Below are positions 36,199 through 44,388 of a DNA stretch of 64,000 nt, one piece after another. Location: the NCBI GenBank assembly GCA_963740055.1, contig CAVUCL010000002.1, positions 1 through 64,000 on the forward strand, given 5' to 3'. The stretch is from WHSW01 sp963740055. Its GTDB lineage: Bacteria; Actinomycetota; Thermoleophilia; Solirubrobacterales; 70-9. A program made the translations under genes and the position numbers. Under the pieces are notes generated by a model. The model had not been told where the DNA came from and ran no database searches. It saw only the letters and a list, made by a program, of their open reading frames with translations. The first letter of the stretch is position 1; every line of letters starts with the position of its first letter.

Positions 36199-36563
36199 TG
36201 GCGACCTCGACCCCGGAGCTGATCAAGGAGGCGGTCGAGGGCCTGCAGCGTGAGGTCCCGGCACTGGCGAAGCTGAAGCTCGTCTTCGGGCTCGAGCTGC
36301 GCGGGCGCGGCGACGTGCAGCTGTACCGCGTCGAGCTGCCCGGGCCGCGGATCTCGAAGGGGTTCGGCGACGACGAGCGCGTCCACGTCGCGATCCCGCG
36401 CTCGCATTTCAACGAGCTCGCGGCCGACGGCAGCGCCACGCACTGGCATCAGGCCTACGACCTCGGCCAGGTCAAGGTCGAGGGCGACCCCAACATCCAG
36501 AAGCTGGTCGGCCAGGTGATCGCCCGCAGCGAGGCCCGCGGGCGGCTGCGCAAGGCGCACTGA
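36198..36563 (+). CDS. SCP2-like small protein, copy 1
   Basis: 121 residues. A helix (STPELIKEAVEGLQREVPAL) precedes a beta-sheet region and the segment SATHWHQAYDLGQVKVEGDP and PNIQKLVGQVI, which resembles the end of sterol-carrier-protein-2 domains (the G.v.V.GDP..I.kL pattern). SCP2 domains bind acyl-CoA or lipid in a hydrophobic tunnel. Its ATG overlaps the acyl-CoA dehydrogenase stop (TGATG), implying translational coupling and a role with that enzyme's substrate. The paralogue lies 9 bases downstream. Confidence 0.65.
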   Translation: MATSTPELIKEAVEGLQREVPALAKLKLVFGLELRGRGDVQLYRVELPGPRISKGFGDDERVHVAIPRSHFNELAADGSATHWHQAYDLGQVKVEGDPNIQKLVGQVIARSEARGRLRKAH

Positions 36564-36571
36564 GCTGCTCG

Positions 36572-36922
36572 TTGGCGACCTCCAACGACCTGATCATCGT
36601 CGCCGTGCAGCGCTTCCAGGCCCAGGTACCGGCGCTGGCGAAGCTGAAGCTCGTCGTCGACCTCGAGCTCACCTCGGGCGGCCTCACCGGCCCCGGGGAG
36701 TCGGAGGCGTTCCGGATCGAGGTCCCGGGCCCGAAGGTGGGCGCCGGGCCGAGCGAGGACGCCCGCCTCCGGCTCTCGATCCCCGCGACGATGTTCAAGC
36801 TGCTCGCCGAGGAGGGCCAGCTCGTCGACTGGCGCGAGGCCTACTTCTACGGCCACCTCCGAGTCGAAGGCGATCAACGGGTCAGGCGCCTGCTCGGCAA
36901 GGCGGTCGAGCGCTCCGCGTGA
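36572..36922 (+). CDS. SCP2-like small protein, copy 2
   Basis: 116 residues from TTG 36572. Same layout as the preceding gene: SNDLIIVAVQRFQAQVPALA, KLKLVVDLEL, an EAFRIEVPGPKV strand matching VQLYRVELPGPRI in copy 1, and WREAYFYGHLRVEGDQRVRR at the end. The shared PALAKLKLV segment shows they are tandem duplicates. They may form a heterodimer. Third gene of the acyl-CoA dehydrogenase operon. SCP2 membership is inferred from pattern only. Confidence 0.62.
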   Translation: MATSNDLIIVAVQRFQAQVPALAKLKLVVDLELTSGGLTGPGESEAFRIEVPGPKVGAGPSEDARLRLSIPATMFKLLAEEGQLVDWREAYFYGHLRVEGDQRVRRLLGKAVERSA

Positions 36923-37004
36923 GCGCCGCCCGCGGCGGGCCGCGACGCTACGATCCCGCGCCGGAGGAGGGGCCGATCCGACCCCAAGGAGACAGACGAA
37001 CGCG

Positions 37005-37550
37005 ATGAGCGAACCAGAGCACGAGTTGATCACCGACCAGGCCGGGCGCGAGGCCTCCGGAGCCCATCCCTACGGGCGCTATCTGGAGGAGTTCGAGGTC
37101 GGAGCCGTCTACCGCCACTGGCCGGCGAAGACGGTGACCGAGGCCGACGACCACATGTTCTGCCTGATCACGATGAATCACCACCCGCTGCACATCAACG
37201 ACGTCTACGCCTCGCAGTCGCAGCAGGGTCGCAACGTCGTCGTCGGGCCGCTCGTCTACTCCCTGGCCCTGGGGATGTCGGTCTCCGACGTCTCCGGCAA
37301 GGCGATCGCGAACCTCGCGACCGAGGACCTCTCGCACCCGAACCCGGTCTTCCACGGCGACACCCTGTTCTGCGAGTCGGAGGTGCTCGAGGTGCGGCCG
37401 TCGAAGTCGAAGCCCGACCGCGGCATCGTCAAGGTCCACACCCGCGTCTACAAGCAGGACAACACGCTCGTCGCCGAGTTCAAGCGCGCGGTCCTGATCC
37501 CGAAGCGCCCGAACGGCGAGGCGCCGACGCCCGAGGGTGACGTCGAGTGA
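37005..37550 (+). CDS. MaoC-like hot-dog hydratase, candidate mesaconyl-CoA hydratase
   Basis: 181 residues. Hot-dog fold with YGRYLEEFEVGAVYRHWPAK, TVTEADDHMFCLITMNHHPL and the hydratase-2 type Asp/His segment HPLHIND, followed by QGRNVVVGPLVYSLALGM. R-specific enoyl-CoA hydratases and mesaconyl-CoA hydratases share this layout. In actinomycetes a MaoC protein of this length is commonly found with ccr, ecm and mcl, all present in this window, hence the suggestion. It would hydrate mesaconyl-CoA to beta-methylmalyl-CoA. The stop overlaps the next gene's GTG (GTGA). Confidence 0.78.
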   Translation: MSEPEHELITDQAGREASGAHPYGRYLEEFEVGAVYRHWPAKTVTEADDHMFCLITMNHHPLHINDVYASQSQQGRNVVVGPLVYSLALGMSVSDVSGKAIANLATEDLSHPNPVFHGDTLFCESEVLEVRPSKSKPDRGIVKVHTRVYKQDNTLVAEFKRAVLIPKRPNGEAPTPEGDVE

Positions 37551-38080
37551 GCCCGGACGTCGCGACCTCCGAGGGCGAGCCGATCGCGAGCGCCGAATGG
37601 CTACGCGAGTTCGCCGACGGCTACATGGCGGCCTGGAACGGGGCCGACGTCGAGGGCATCGCCGCGAGGATCGCCGATGACGTCGTCTGGTCGGACCCGG
37701 CGCTGGCGGAGCCGGCCCGCGGGCGGTCGGCGGTCGCGGACTTCGCCCGCTCCTCGTTCGTCGCCTTCCCCGATCTGCGCTTCGCCGAGCCGGGACCGCC
37801 GGCGATCAGCGCCGACGGCCTCGTCGCCTATGCGCCCTGGCGGATGACCGCCACCAACACGGGGCCGATCGACCCGCCCGGGTTCGCCGCCACGGGCAAG
37901 CCCGTCGCGATCGACGGGATCGACGTGTGGCGGTTTCGCGACGGCCTGATCTGGCGCTACCAGGCGCTCTACGACTTCTCCGAGGTCGCCCGTCAGCTCG
38001 GCCTGCTGCCGCCGCGCGACGGCTTCGCTCAGGTGGCGATCGTGCGCGGTCAGCGCCTGCTCGCGAAGCTCCGCGGCTGA
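37547..38080 (+). CDS. SnoaL-like (NTF2 fold) protein
   Basis: 177 residues. The NTF2-like core is ADGYMAAWNGADVEGIAARI, DDVVWSDPALAEPARGRSAV, PDLRFAEPGPPAISADGLVA and IDGIDVWRFRDGLIWRYQAL. Similar to SnoaL-type polyketide cyclase-like proteins; the catalytic role is not predictable. GTG start overlaps the MaoC stop, so the two are co-translated. Convergent with the LLM oxidoreductase gene. Confidence 0.78.
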   Translation: MSPDVATSEGEPIASAEWLREFADGYMAAWNGADVEGIAARIADDVVWSDPALAEPARGRSAVADFARSSFVAFPDLRFAEPGPPAISADGLVAYAPWRMTATNTGPIDPPGFAATGKPVAIDGIDVWRFRDGLIWRYQALYDFSEVARQLGLLPPRDGFAQVAIVRGQRLLAKLRG

Positions 38081-38099
38081 GCTCGCGCCGCCGGCGCGC

Positions 38100-39077
38100 T
38101 CAGATCAGCTTCGCGACCGACTCGAGGCCGGCATCGAAGTCGGTCCTCGGGATCCCGCCGACGCAGGGCGAGTTCACCCCGGCGTCGCGGTAGCGGGCGA
38201 CCGCACCGTGGACCTCCTCCTCGGTGCCGATCCCGGCGAGCTCGGCAAGCATCCGATCGGAGAGGCCGCTCGCGGCGCGCTCCGGGTCGGCGGCCGTGAT
38301 CCCCGCGTCGAAGGCCGCGATTTCGTCGCCGAAGCCGGACGCTTCGAGCATCGCGCGGTAGAACGGCAGCGAGGCGTAGGGGATCAGGTCCTGGCGAAAG
38401 GTCGCCCGGGCGGCATCGGCATCGTCGGTGAGCGCGATCGGCACCGCCGCGACGACGTCGAAGTCCGCCGGCTTGCGCCCGGCCCGCGCGAGCCCCTCGG
38501 CCACGGCCGGGACCACCGTCTCGCGGATGTAGGACGGACAGCACAGCCACAGCATCACGCCGTCGGCGATCTCACCGGCGAGGCGGAGCATGTTCGGCGA
38601 CAGGGCGGCGACGTAGATCGGCAGCTCCGCCCGCGCCGCGTAGCCCATGAACGCGAACCTGGTCGGGAACCGCTCCGACTCCGGCGGCTGCTCGCCGCGG
38701 ACGATCGCGCGCACAGCGCCGACGTACTCGCGCATCTGCGCGACCGGCTTCGAGATCGTCGCTCCGTGCCAGTTCTCGACCGTGACCCGGTGCGAGATCC
38801 CGAGCCCGAGCACCGCCCGCCCGCCCGAGTACTCATCCAGGGTGGCGACGGTTTGCGCCATCGTCGCCGGCGTGCGGGAGAAGATCGGGACCACCCCGGT
38901 GCCGAGGCGGATGCGCTCGCTCGACGCCGCGTAGGCCATCAGCGTCGTCAGCGAGTCGCGCCCCGCGATATGCGTGGTGTAGGCGGCGTCGAAGCCGAGC
39001 CGATCGGCGAGCGAAACGCGCTCGAGGGTCCGGGTCAGCTCGCGCCCGGGGGAGATGAAGGCGCCGATGCCGGCCAC
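38100..39077 (-). CDS. LLM-class (F420-dependent type) oxidoreductase
   Basis: 325 residues, TIM-barrel luciferase-like monooxygenase fold: TRTLERVSLADRLGFDAAYT, SERIRLGTGVVPIFSRTPA, TMAQTVATLDEYSGGRAVLG and ELPIYVAALSPNMLRLAGE are the usual segments. The GTGV.P.FSR.P pattern occurs in F420-dependent members. F420 biosynthesis genes at 59-64 kb supply the cofactor. Substrate unknown. GTG 39077 was chosen because the family begins near MAGIGAFISPGRELT; the frame extends farther without similarity. An inverted repeat lies just before it. Confidence 0.85.
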   Translation of the reverse strand: MAGIGAFISPGRELTRTLERVSLADRLGFDAAYTTHIAGRDSLTTLMAYAASSERIRLGTGVVPIFSRTPATMAQTVATLDEYSGGRAVLGLGISHRVTVENWHGATISKPVAQMREYVGAVRAIVRGEQPPESERFPTRFAFMGYAARAELPIYVAALSPNMLRLAGEIADGVMLWLCCPSYIRETVVPAVAEGLARAGRKPADFDVVAAVPIALTDDADAARATFRQDLIPYASLPFYRAMLEASGFGDEIAAFDAGITAADPERAASGLSDRMLAELAGIGTEEEVHGAVARYRDAGVNSPCVGGIPRTDFDAGLESVAKLI

Positions 39078-39081
39078 GCCT

Positions 39082-39097
39082 GATTCATATCTGAATC
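39082..39097. promoter_or_regulatory. Inverted repeat before the LLM gene
   Basis: GATTCA at 39082-39087 and TGAATC at 39092-39097 are perfect arms around TATC. On the reverse strand it sits 5 bases before the GTG start and contains the TATGAA-like -10 sequence, so it could be an operator over a leaderless promoter. It falls in the 29-base gap after the glycosidase gene. Confidence 0.35.
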
Positions 39098-39106
39098 CGG
39101 CCCCGT

Positions 39107-40132
39107 TCAGCCCGAGCAGCCGACCGGCGGCTCGGCCGTCTGATCGTCGAGCGGACCGGGCGCCGGCAGCGGGCCGGATCCGCCCCTCGGCTTGCCGGGC
39201 CCGGAGTTGGGCGCCAGGGCCGCGATCGTGCGGTACAGGCGCGTCGGCGAGCCGTCGGCTCGCAGCGCCGAGAGTCCCGCGTCCCACCCCTGGGTCGAGG
39301 TCGCCGCGTGCGGTGACCAGAGACGATGGAAGATGATCGCCCGGGCGCGGCCGCGCGCGTAACGGTAGGCCTGGCGGACGAAGCGTCGCTGCGCCGTGCC
39401 GGAGACGAGCGAGCGGGAGACGCCCGTCTCGGTGATCCAGAGCTGGCGCCGGCCCGCGATCCCCTGCAGCCGCTTGATCGTACGACGAAACTCGACCATC
39501 AGCCGGCTGCCGAACGGGTAGATGTGGGCCCCGAGCTCGACTCGCGGATCAACCAGGCGGTACATGTCGCGCATGTAGCCGAGCCAGCCCTCCTCACCCG
39601 GCGACGCGCCGGGCCCGATCACCCGACGGCCGGGGTCGACCGACCAGACTGCCCGCGCCGCGAGATTGGTCAACTCCGCCGCGCGCTCCGCCTCGAGGTT
39701 GCCGTAGGGGTCGATGTTGGGCTCGTTCAAGACCGCGAGCAGCGCCTGCGGGTAGCGCTGCGCAAGCTCGCGCCAGATACGGCGGTAGTCGTCGTCGTGC
39801 GATGGGCTCAGGGCGCATGGGAGCAGCGGGACCTGTGGCCCGGCGGCCCAGTCCGGTGTGCCGAACACCGAGATCAGCGGCCGGACACCGATCCGCTCGA
39901 GGCTCCGCACCGCGTTGTCGACGTAGTCGAACTCGAGGCGGCCCTGCTGGGGCTCGAGTCGCTCCCAGGACACCGGGAAGCGGGCCAGCGGGACTTTCGC
40001 GCGCTTGAGCGCCTTCGAGCCCGCCACGAGCCGATCGCCGTCCTCGTTGAATCCGACCGCGATCGCCTGCGCTCCCGCCGGTGACGCGAGCGCCCCGAGC
40101 ACGACCAGGCTGACGATCGTCCGTCTCATCAC
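39107..40132 (-). CDS. Secreted glycoside hydrolase, clan GH-A (GH39/GH5-like)
   Basis: 341 residues. Signal peptide IVSLVVLGALASPAGAQAIA, then a TIM-barrel: VPLARFPVSWERLEPQQGRL, ISVFGTPDWAAGPQ, LLAVLNEPNIDPYG with the acid/base Glu after Asn, and RRQLWITETGVSRSLVSG with the nucleophile Glu. These two Glu in strands 4 and 7 define clan GH-A. A Pro/Gly-rich tail ends in PVGCSG. It should cleave a polysaccharide outside the cell; the substrate is unknown. Confidence 0.82.
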   Translation of the reverse strand: MMRRTIVSLVVLGALASPAGAQAIAVGFNEDGDRLVAGSKALKRAKVPLARFPVSWERLEPQQGRLEFDYVDNAVRSLERIGVRPLISVFGTPDWAAGPQVPLLPCALSPSHDDDYRRIWRELAQRYPQALLAVLNEPNIDPYGNLEAERAAELTNLAARAVWSVDPGRRVIGPGASPGEEGWLGYMRDMYRLVDPRVELGAHIYPFGSRLMVEFRRTIKRLQGIAGRRQLWITETGVSRSLVSGTAQRRFVRQAYRYARGRARAIIFHRLWSPHAATSTQGWDAGLSALRADGSPTRLYRTIAALAPNSGPGKPRGGSGPLPAPGPLDDQTAEPPVGCSG

Positions 40133-40219
40133 CCTCCGTCAGCGGCCGGTCGGATCACGCGTGAACGACTACCCCCTCGCGGACCGGACCATGCCTGGAG
40201 GCCTGCAGCGAGTGGGAGC

Positions 40220-40786
40220 TCAGTGCGCTTCGTCGGCGGCGTGCGCGGGCGGCCGAGACTCCTCGGCCAGCGAGGTGAGCTCGAGCGTCCCGCGCGACGC
40301 CTCCTCGAGCACCTCGGTCGCCTCCTCGGCGGAGCGGGCGTAGAGCTCGACCAGCAGGTGGACGATGATCCGCTCCTCGTCGTGCTTGTGGAAGCGCACG
40401 TGGGTGAAGAACTCACGCGTCCCCGGATCCCCGAACGAGGCATAGGTGAGGCTGTCGGCCGCCTCGGGCCCGGAGCAGGTCTCGACCTGGTCCTGGTCGA
40501 TCGTGACCGTGCACGAGGCGACCCACGGGGTGCCCGCGACCATCCGCTCCCAGCGGTCCTCGATCGGGACCACCCGCCCGTCCTCGATCCACAGGTGGGG
40601 CTGGTCGTGCATGCAGTCGAGGCACTGCACGACCGCCTCCTGCACCTCCTCGACGCGCTCCGCGGTCTCGCCCGACTCCGGGTCGACCCGGATGATCGCG
40701 TCGTAGTGGACCTGCGCCTCGAGGCGCGTCGACCAGCAGCGATAACAGCGCAGCCAGGCGCTGCGGTCGCCGTTCAGCTCGCTCAT
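40220..40786 (-). CDS. Zinc-ribbon-containing protein of unknown function
   Basis: 188 residues. CYRCW near residue 14 and CLDCM near residue 54 form a CxxC...CxxC pair that could bind zinc. The remainder has an alpha/beta segment with HVRFHKHDEERIIVHLLVEL and an acidic helix SAEEATEVLEEASRG. No family is recognised. ATG 40786; single gene between the glycosidase and the acetyltransferase. Confidence 0.65.
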   Translation of the reverse strand: MSELNGDRSAWLRCYRCWSTRLEAQVHYDAIIRVDPESGETAERVEEVQEAVVQCLDCMHDQPHLWIEDGRVVPIEDRWERMVAGTPWVASCTVTIDQDQVETCSGPEAADSLTYASFGDPGTREFFTHVRFHKHDEERIIVHLLVELYARSAEEATEVLEEASRGTLELTSLAEESRPPAHAADEAH

Positions 40787-40823
40787 CGCCTCTGAGGGTA
40801 GCGCCGCTCGGCGCGGGTGGCGA

Positions 40824-41381
40824 TCAGCGCGCTTCGCCGGGCAAGAGCGAGTACATGAGCATGTCGCGCCGGACGTCGCCGATCGGCATGAACGAACGCA
40901 GCAGGCCCTCGCGGCGAAAGCCGGCCGCCTCGGCGACCCGCAGCGAGGCGATGTTGCCGGGCTCGATCCAGACCTCGATCCGCTCGACCCCGAGCTCGGC
41001 GAGCGCGAACCGGCAGAGCAGCCCGAGGGCGTGGCGCCCGACGCATCGGCCGCGCTCCGGCGCCGCGACCCAGTAGCCCGCCGAGCAGCGCCTGGTGGCG
41101 GGGTCGAGGTTGTGCAGGCCGACGGCGCCGAGCAGCCGGCCGTCGCCCGGGTCGACGGCCACCGTCGCGAGGTCGGTGCCGGCGGCGAGTCCGGCGGCGG
41201 CGCTCCGCTGCCACTGCTGCGCGTCCGCGCTGCCGTAACCGTCGGGGAGCGTGGTGAAGCGCGGGATCGCGGGATCCTGGAGCGCGTCGACGATCGCGGG
41301 CAGGTCGGCGTCGGCGATCAGGCGCAGGCGGACGACCTCGTCGGCGAGGCCGGCGGCCGGGAAGGAGATCGACGGCGGCAA
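40824..41381 (-). CDS. GNAT acetyltransferase, RimJ/RimL type
   Basis: 185 residues. VRLRLIADADLPAIVDALQD starts the domain; acetyl-CoA motif A is YWVAAPERGRCVGRHALGLL, followed by LGVERIEVWIEPGNIASLRV, AEAAGFRREGLLRSF and DMLMYSLL. This is the ribosomal-protein-serine/alanine acetyltransferase layout, though substrates of such proteins vary. TTG 41381 is the earliest start in frame; a GTG about 15 codons later is also possible. It lies 15 bases after the ethylmalonyl-CoA mutase stop on the same strand and may be in its operon. Confidence 0.85.
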   Translation of the reverse strand: MPPSISFPAAGLADEVVRLRLIADADLPAIVDALQDPAIPRFTTLPDGYGSADAQQWQRSAAAGLAAGTDLATVAVDPGDGRLLGAVGLHNLDPATRRCSAGYWVAAPERGRCVGRHALGLLCRFALAELGVERIEVWIEPGNIASLRVAEAAGFRREGLLRSFMPIGDVRRDMLMYSLLPGEAR

Positions 41382-41396
41382 CGACGCGCCGCGCGA

Positions 41397-43391
41397 TCAG
41401 GCCGGTGCGCCGGCCTCGGCGCGCTCGCCGACCAGATCGACGATCTCGCCCATGATCCGGTTGACGTCGAAGTCCTTCGGCGTGTAGACGCGGGCGACAC
41501 CCGCCTCGCGCAGCTTGGCGGCGTCGGCGAGCGGGATGATCCCGCCGATCACGACCGGCGCCTCGACTCCCTGCTCGCGCAGCAGCCGCACCGTCTCCGG
41601 GATCAGCTCGAGGTGCGAGCCGGAGAGGATCGAGAGGCCGACGACGTCGACGTCCTCCTCGACCGCGGAGGCCGCGATCTGCTCCGGCGTCAGCCGGATG
41701 CCCTGGTAGATGACCTCCATGCCGACGTCGCGGGCGCGGACGGCGATCTGCTCGGCTCCGTTCGAGTGCCCGTCCAGCCCCGGCTTGCCGACCAGGATCC
41801 GCGGCCGGTGGCCGATCCGCGCCGCGAGCTCCTCGACCCGGCCCCGGATCGATGCGAGCAGCTCCTCGTCGCCACCGGAAGCGGCACCGCCGACGCCGGT
41901 CGGCGCGCGGTAGTCGCCGAACACCTCGCGCAGCGTCGCCGCCCACTCGCCGGTCGTCACGCCCGCCTTCGCCGCCGCGATCGTCGCCGGCATGATGTTC
42001 GCCGACTCGTCGCCCGCGGCCTCGGCGAGCGCCTCGAGCGCGGCCTCGACCGCGTCGCCGTCGCGCTCGTCCTTCCACTCCTCGAGCGCCTCGCGGCGCT
42101 CGCGCTCGACCTCGGGGTCGGGGGTGAGGATGCCGCCGTCGGCGCCGGCGGTGAGCGGCGAGTCCTCGGTCTCGGTGAAGCAGTTCTGGCCGACGACCTT
42201 GATCTCCTCGCGCTCGATCTTCGCGATCCGCTCGCGATGCGACTCGACCAGGCGGGCCTTCATGTAGGCGACCGCCTCGACCGCGCCGCCCTGCTCGTCG
42301 ACGACTGCGATCTCGGCCTCGGCGCCCTCGACCAGCTCGGCGACCAGCCCGTCGATCACCTTCGAGCCCTCGAAGATGTCGGGGTACGCGAGCAGGTCGG
42401 TCTCGAGCGCGAGGATCTGCTGGATTCGCAGGCTCCACTGCTGGTCCCAGGGGCGTGGCAGTCCGAGCGCCTCGTTCCAGGCCGGGAGCTGGATCGCGCG
42501 GGCGCGCGCGTTGCGGCCCAGCGTCACCGCGAGCGCCTCGAGCACGATCCGCGGCACGTTGTTCTCCGGCTGTGCCTCGGTGAGTCCGAGCGAGTTGACC
42601 TGGACGCCGTAGCGCATCCGCAGGAACTTCGGCTCGGTGACCCCGTAGCGCTCGCGCCCGATCCGCTCCCAGAGCTCCGACATCGCGCGCAGCTTCGCGT
42701 GCTCCTCGATGAACCGGACCCCGGCGTTGACGAAGAACGAGATCCGGCCGAAGATCCGGGGGAAGTCGTCGGCGTCGACCTGTCCGCGGGCCCTGACCTC
42801 GTCGAGGACGGCGATCGCCGTGCACATCGAGTAGGCGATCTCCTGGACCGGGGTCGCGCCCGCCTCCTGCAGGTGATAGCTGCAGACGTTGGTCGGGTTC
42901 CAGCTCGGGATTTCGTCGACCGCGAACGCGACCGTGTCGGCGATCAGGCGCATCGAGGGCCCCGGGGGGAAGGCGTAGGTCCCGCGCGAGAGGTACTCCT
43001 TGATGATGTCGTTCTGGGTCGTGCCCTTGAGCGCCGAGCGCTCGACCCCGTTCTCGTCGGCGACGGTGACGTAGAGAGCCATCAGCCAGGCGGCGGTCGC
43101 GTTGATCGTCATCGAGGTGTTCATCTCGTCGAGCGGGATCCCGTCGAGGAGCGCATGCATGTCGCCCTTGTGGGCGATCGAGACGCCGACCTTGCCGACC
43201 TCGCCGCGGGAGAGCACGTGGTCGGGGTCGTAGCCGGTCTGCGTCGGCAGGTCGAAGGCGACCGAGAGCCCGGTCTGGCCCTTGGCGAGGTTGCGCCGGT
43301 AGAGCTCGTTCGAGCGCCGCGCGTCCGAGTGCCCGGCGTAGGTGCGCATCACCCAGGGGCGGTCCGGCTGCTCGAGGCGGTGCGAGCTCAT
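41397..43391 (-). CDS. ecm: Ethylmalonyl-CoA mutase (MeaA-like, B12-dependent)
   Basis: 664 residues. The mutase barrel begins RPWVMRTYAGHSDARRSNEL and continues GQTGLSVAFDLPTQTGYDPD, MNTSMTINATAAWLMALY and SYHLQEAGATPVQEIAYSM. The C-terminal B12 domain has GKPGLDGHSNGAEQIA (DxHxxG), LSILSGSH and VIGGIIP. The YAGHSDARRSNELYRRNL start and single-chain 660-residue form match MeaA/Ecm more than methylmalonyl-CoA mutase. It would convert ethylmalonyl-CoA to methylsuccinyl-CoA, between Ccr (47.2 kb) and an acyl-CoA dehydrogenase. ATG 43391. Confidence 0.88.
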   Translation of the reverse strand: MSSHRLEQPDRPWVMRTYAGHSDARRSNELYRRNLAKGQTGLSVAFDLPTQTGYDPDHVLSRGEVGKVGVSIAHKGDMHALLDGIPLDEMNTSMTINATAAWLMALYVTVADENGVERSALKGTTQNDIIKEYLSRGTYAFPPGPSMRLIADTVAFAVDEIPSWNPTNVCSYHLQEAGATPVQEIAYSMCTAIAVLDEVRARGQVDADDFPRIFGRISFFVNAGVRFIEEHAKLRAMSELWERIGRERYGVTEPKFLRMRYGVQVNSLGLTEAQPENNVPRIVLEALAVTLGRNARARAIQLPAWNEALGLPRPWDQQWSLRIQQILALETDLLAYPDIFEGSKVIDGLVAELVEGAEAEIAVVDEQGGAVEAVAYMKARLVESHRERIAKIEREEIKVVGQNCFTETEDSPLTAGADGGILTPDPEVERERREALEEWKDERDGDAVEAALEALAEAAGDESANIMPATIAAAKAGVTTGEWAATLREVFGDYRAPTGVGGAASGGDEELLASIRGRVEELAARIGHRPRILVGKPGLDGHSNGAEQIAVRARDVGMEVIYQGIRLTPEQIAASAVEEDVDVVGLSILSGSHLELIPETVRLLREQGVEAPVVIGGIIPLADAAKLREAGVARVYTPKDFDVNRIMGEIVDLVGERAEAGAPA

Positions 43392-43454
43392 GGGGAGATT
43401 CTAGTTTCGAACTCGCGCTCGTACTCCATGCTCCATGCTCACTGCCCTCCAGCG

Positions 43455-44309
43455 ATGTCAGACGTCCGCACGATCGACACCCTGCACCTCGGCAACGACC
43501 GGGTGATCGCCGCGCATCTGGTCGACGGGCTGATCGTCGACCCCGGTCCGGCCTCGGCGCTCGAGCACTGGATCGACGACCTCGACCAGGAGCCGCGCGG
43601 GTTGCTGCTCACCCACATCCACCTCGATCATGCGGGAGCGACCGGGGTGCTCGTGCGACGCTGGCCGCAGCTGCGCGTCTACGTCAGCGCCGCCGGCGCG
43701 CCCCACCTCGCCGACCCCTCGCGGTTGCTCTCGAGCGCCGGGCGCCTCTACGGAGAGCAGAACATGCAGCGCCTCTGGGGCGAGGTGGCGGCGGTTCCGG
43801 AGCCCAACCTGGTCGCGCTCGACGGCGGCGAGGAGGTCGAGGGCTTCCGGGTGGAGCACACGCCCGGCCACGCGGGCCACCACGTCTGCTACCTCGACCT
43901 CGACCGCGGCGACGCCTACGTCGGCGACATGGCGGGGGTGCGGATCCCGCCCGGCGAGCACACGCTCTCACCGACCCCGCCGCCGGAGATCGACGTCGAC
44001 GCCTGGCTCGACTCGATCGACCGGATCGAGGCGCTGGGGCCGGCGCGCCTGCGCCTGACCCACTTCGGCCTCGCCGAGGACGTCGGCGCCCAGTTCGAGC
44101 GCCTGCGGGCGAGCCTGCGCGCGAACGCGGAGCGAGCCCGAGCCGGCCGCGAGCCGTTCCTGGCCGCCTACGAGCGCGAGATCTCCGACCATGCCGACCC
44201 GGAGACCGCGCGCCGCGTGCGCCAGGCGACGCCGCCGGAGCAGCAGTGGCTGGGGCTCGAGCGCTACTGGCGCAAGCGCGAGGCGGCCGAGGCCGGCACG
44301 GGGGGATGA
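43455..44309 (+). CDS. Metallo-beta-lactamase-fold hydrolase
   Basis: 284 residues. The metal motif is THIHLDHAG (HxHxDH), with a later His in HTPGHAGHHVCYLD, an Asp in DAYVGDMAGV and His in LTHFG. A C-terminal helical segment (FERLRASLRANAERARAGRE) resembles that of glyoxalase II-like thioesterases. Two metal ions are likely. It could hydrolyse a thioester or phosphodiester; specificity is unknown. ATG 43455, divergent from ecm. Confidence 0.85.
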   Translation: MSDVRTIDTLHLGNDRVIAAHLVDGLIVDPGPASALEHWIDDLDQEPRGLLLTHIHLDHAGATGVLVRRWPQLRVYVSAAGAPHLADPSRLLSSAGRLYGEQNMQRLWGEVAAVPEPNLVALDGGEEVEGFRVEHTPGHAGHHVCYLDLDRGDAYVGDMAGVRIPPGEHTLSPTPPPEIDVDAWLDSIDRIEALGPARLRLTHFGLAEDVGAQFERLRASLRANAERARAGREPFLAAYEREISDHADPETARRVRQATPPEQQWLGLERYWRKREAAEAGTGG

Positions 44310-44388
44310 AATTCCGCGACCGCACCGTTGTCACCGCCGCGGTGTTGAGGGTTGGTCAGCGGCTACGCTCTCGCCGAGCCGGGAATCG

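Noticed and set aside
40783..42825. Long reverse-strand open frame rich in Arg/Gly
   Set aside because: It is another frame of the ecm and acetyltransferase genes; the composition is that of a GC shadow.
41031..44309. Forward open frame of more than 1,000 codons ending in the metallo-beta-lactamase gene
   Set aside because: Only the part from ATG 43455 resembles a protein; the rest is antisense to ecm.
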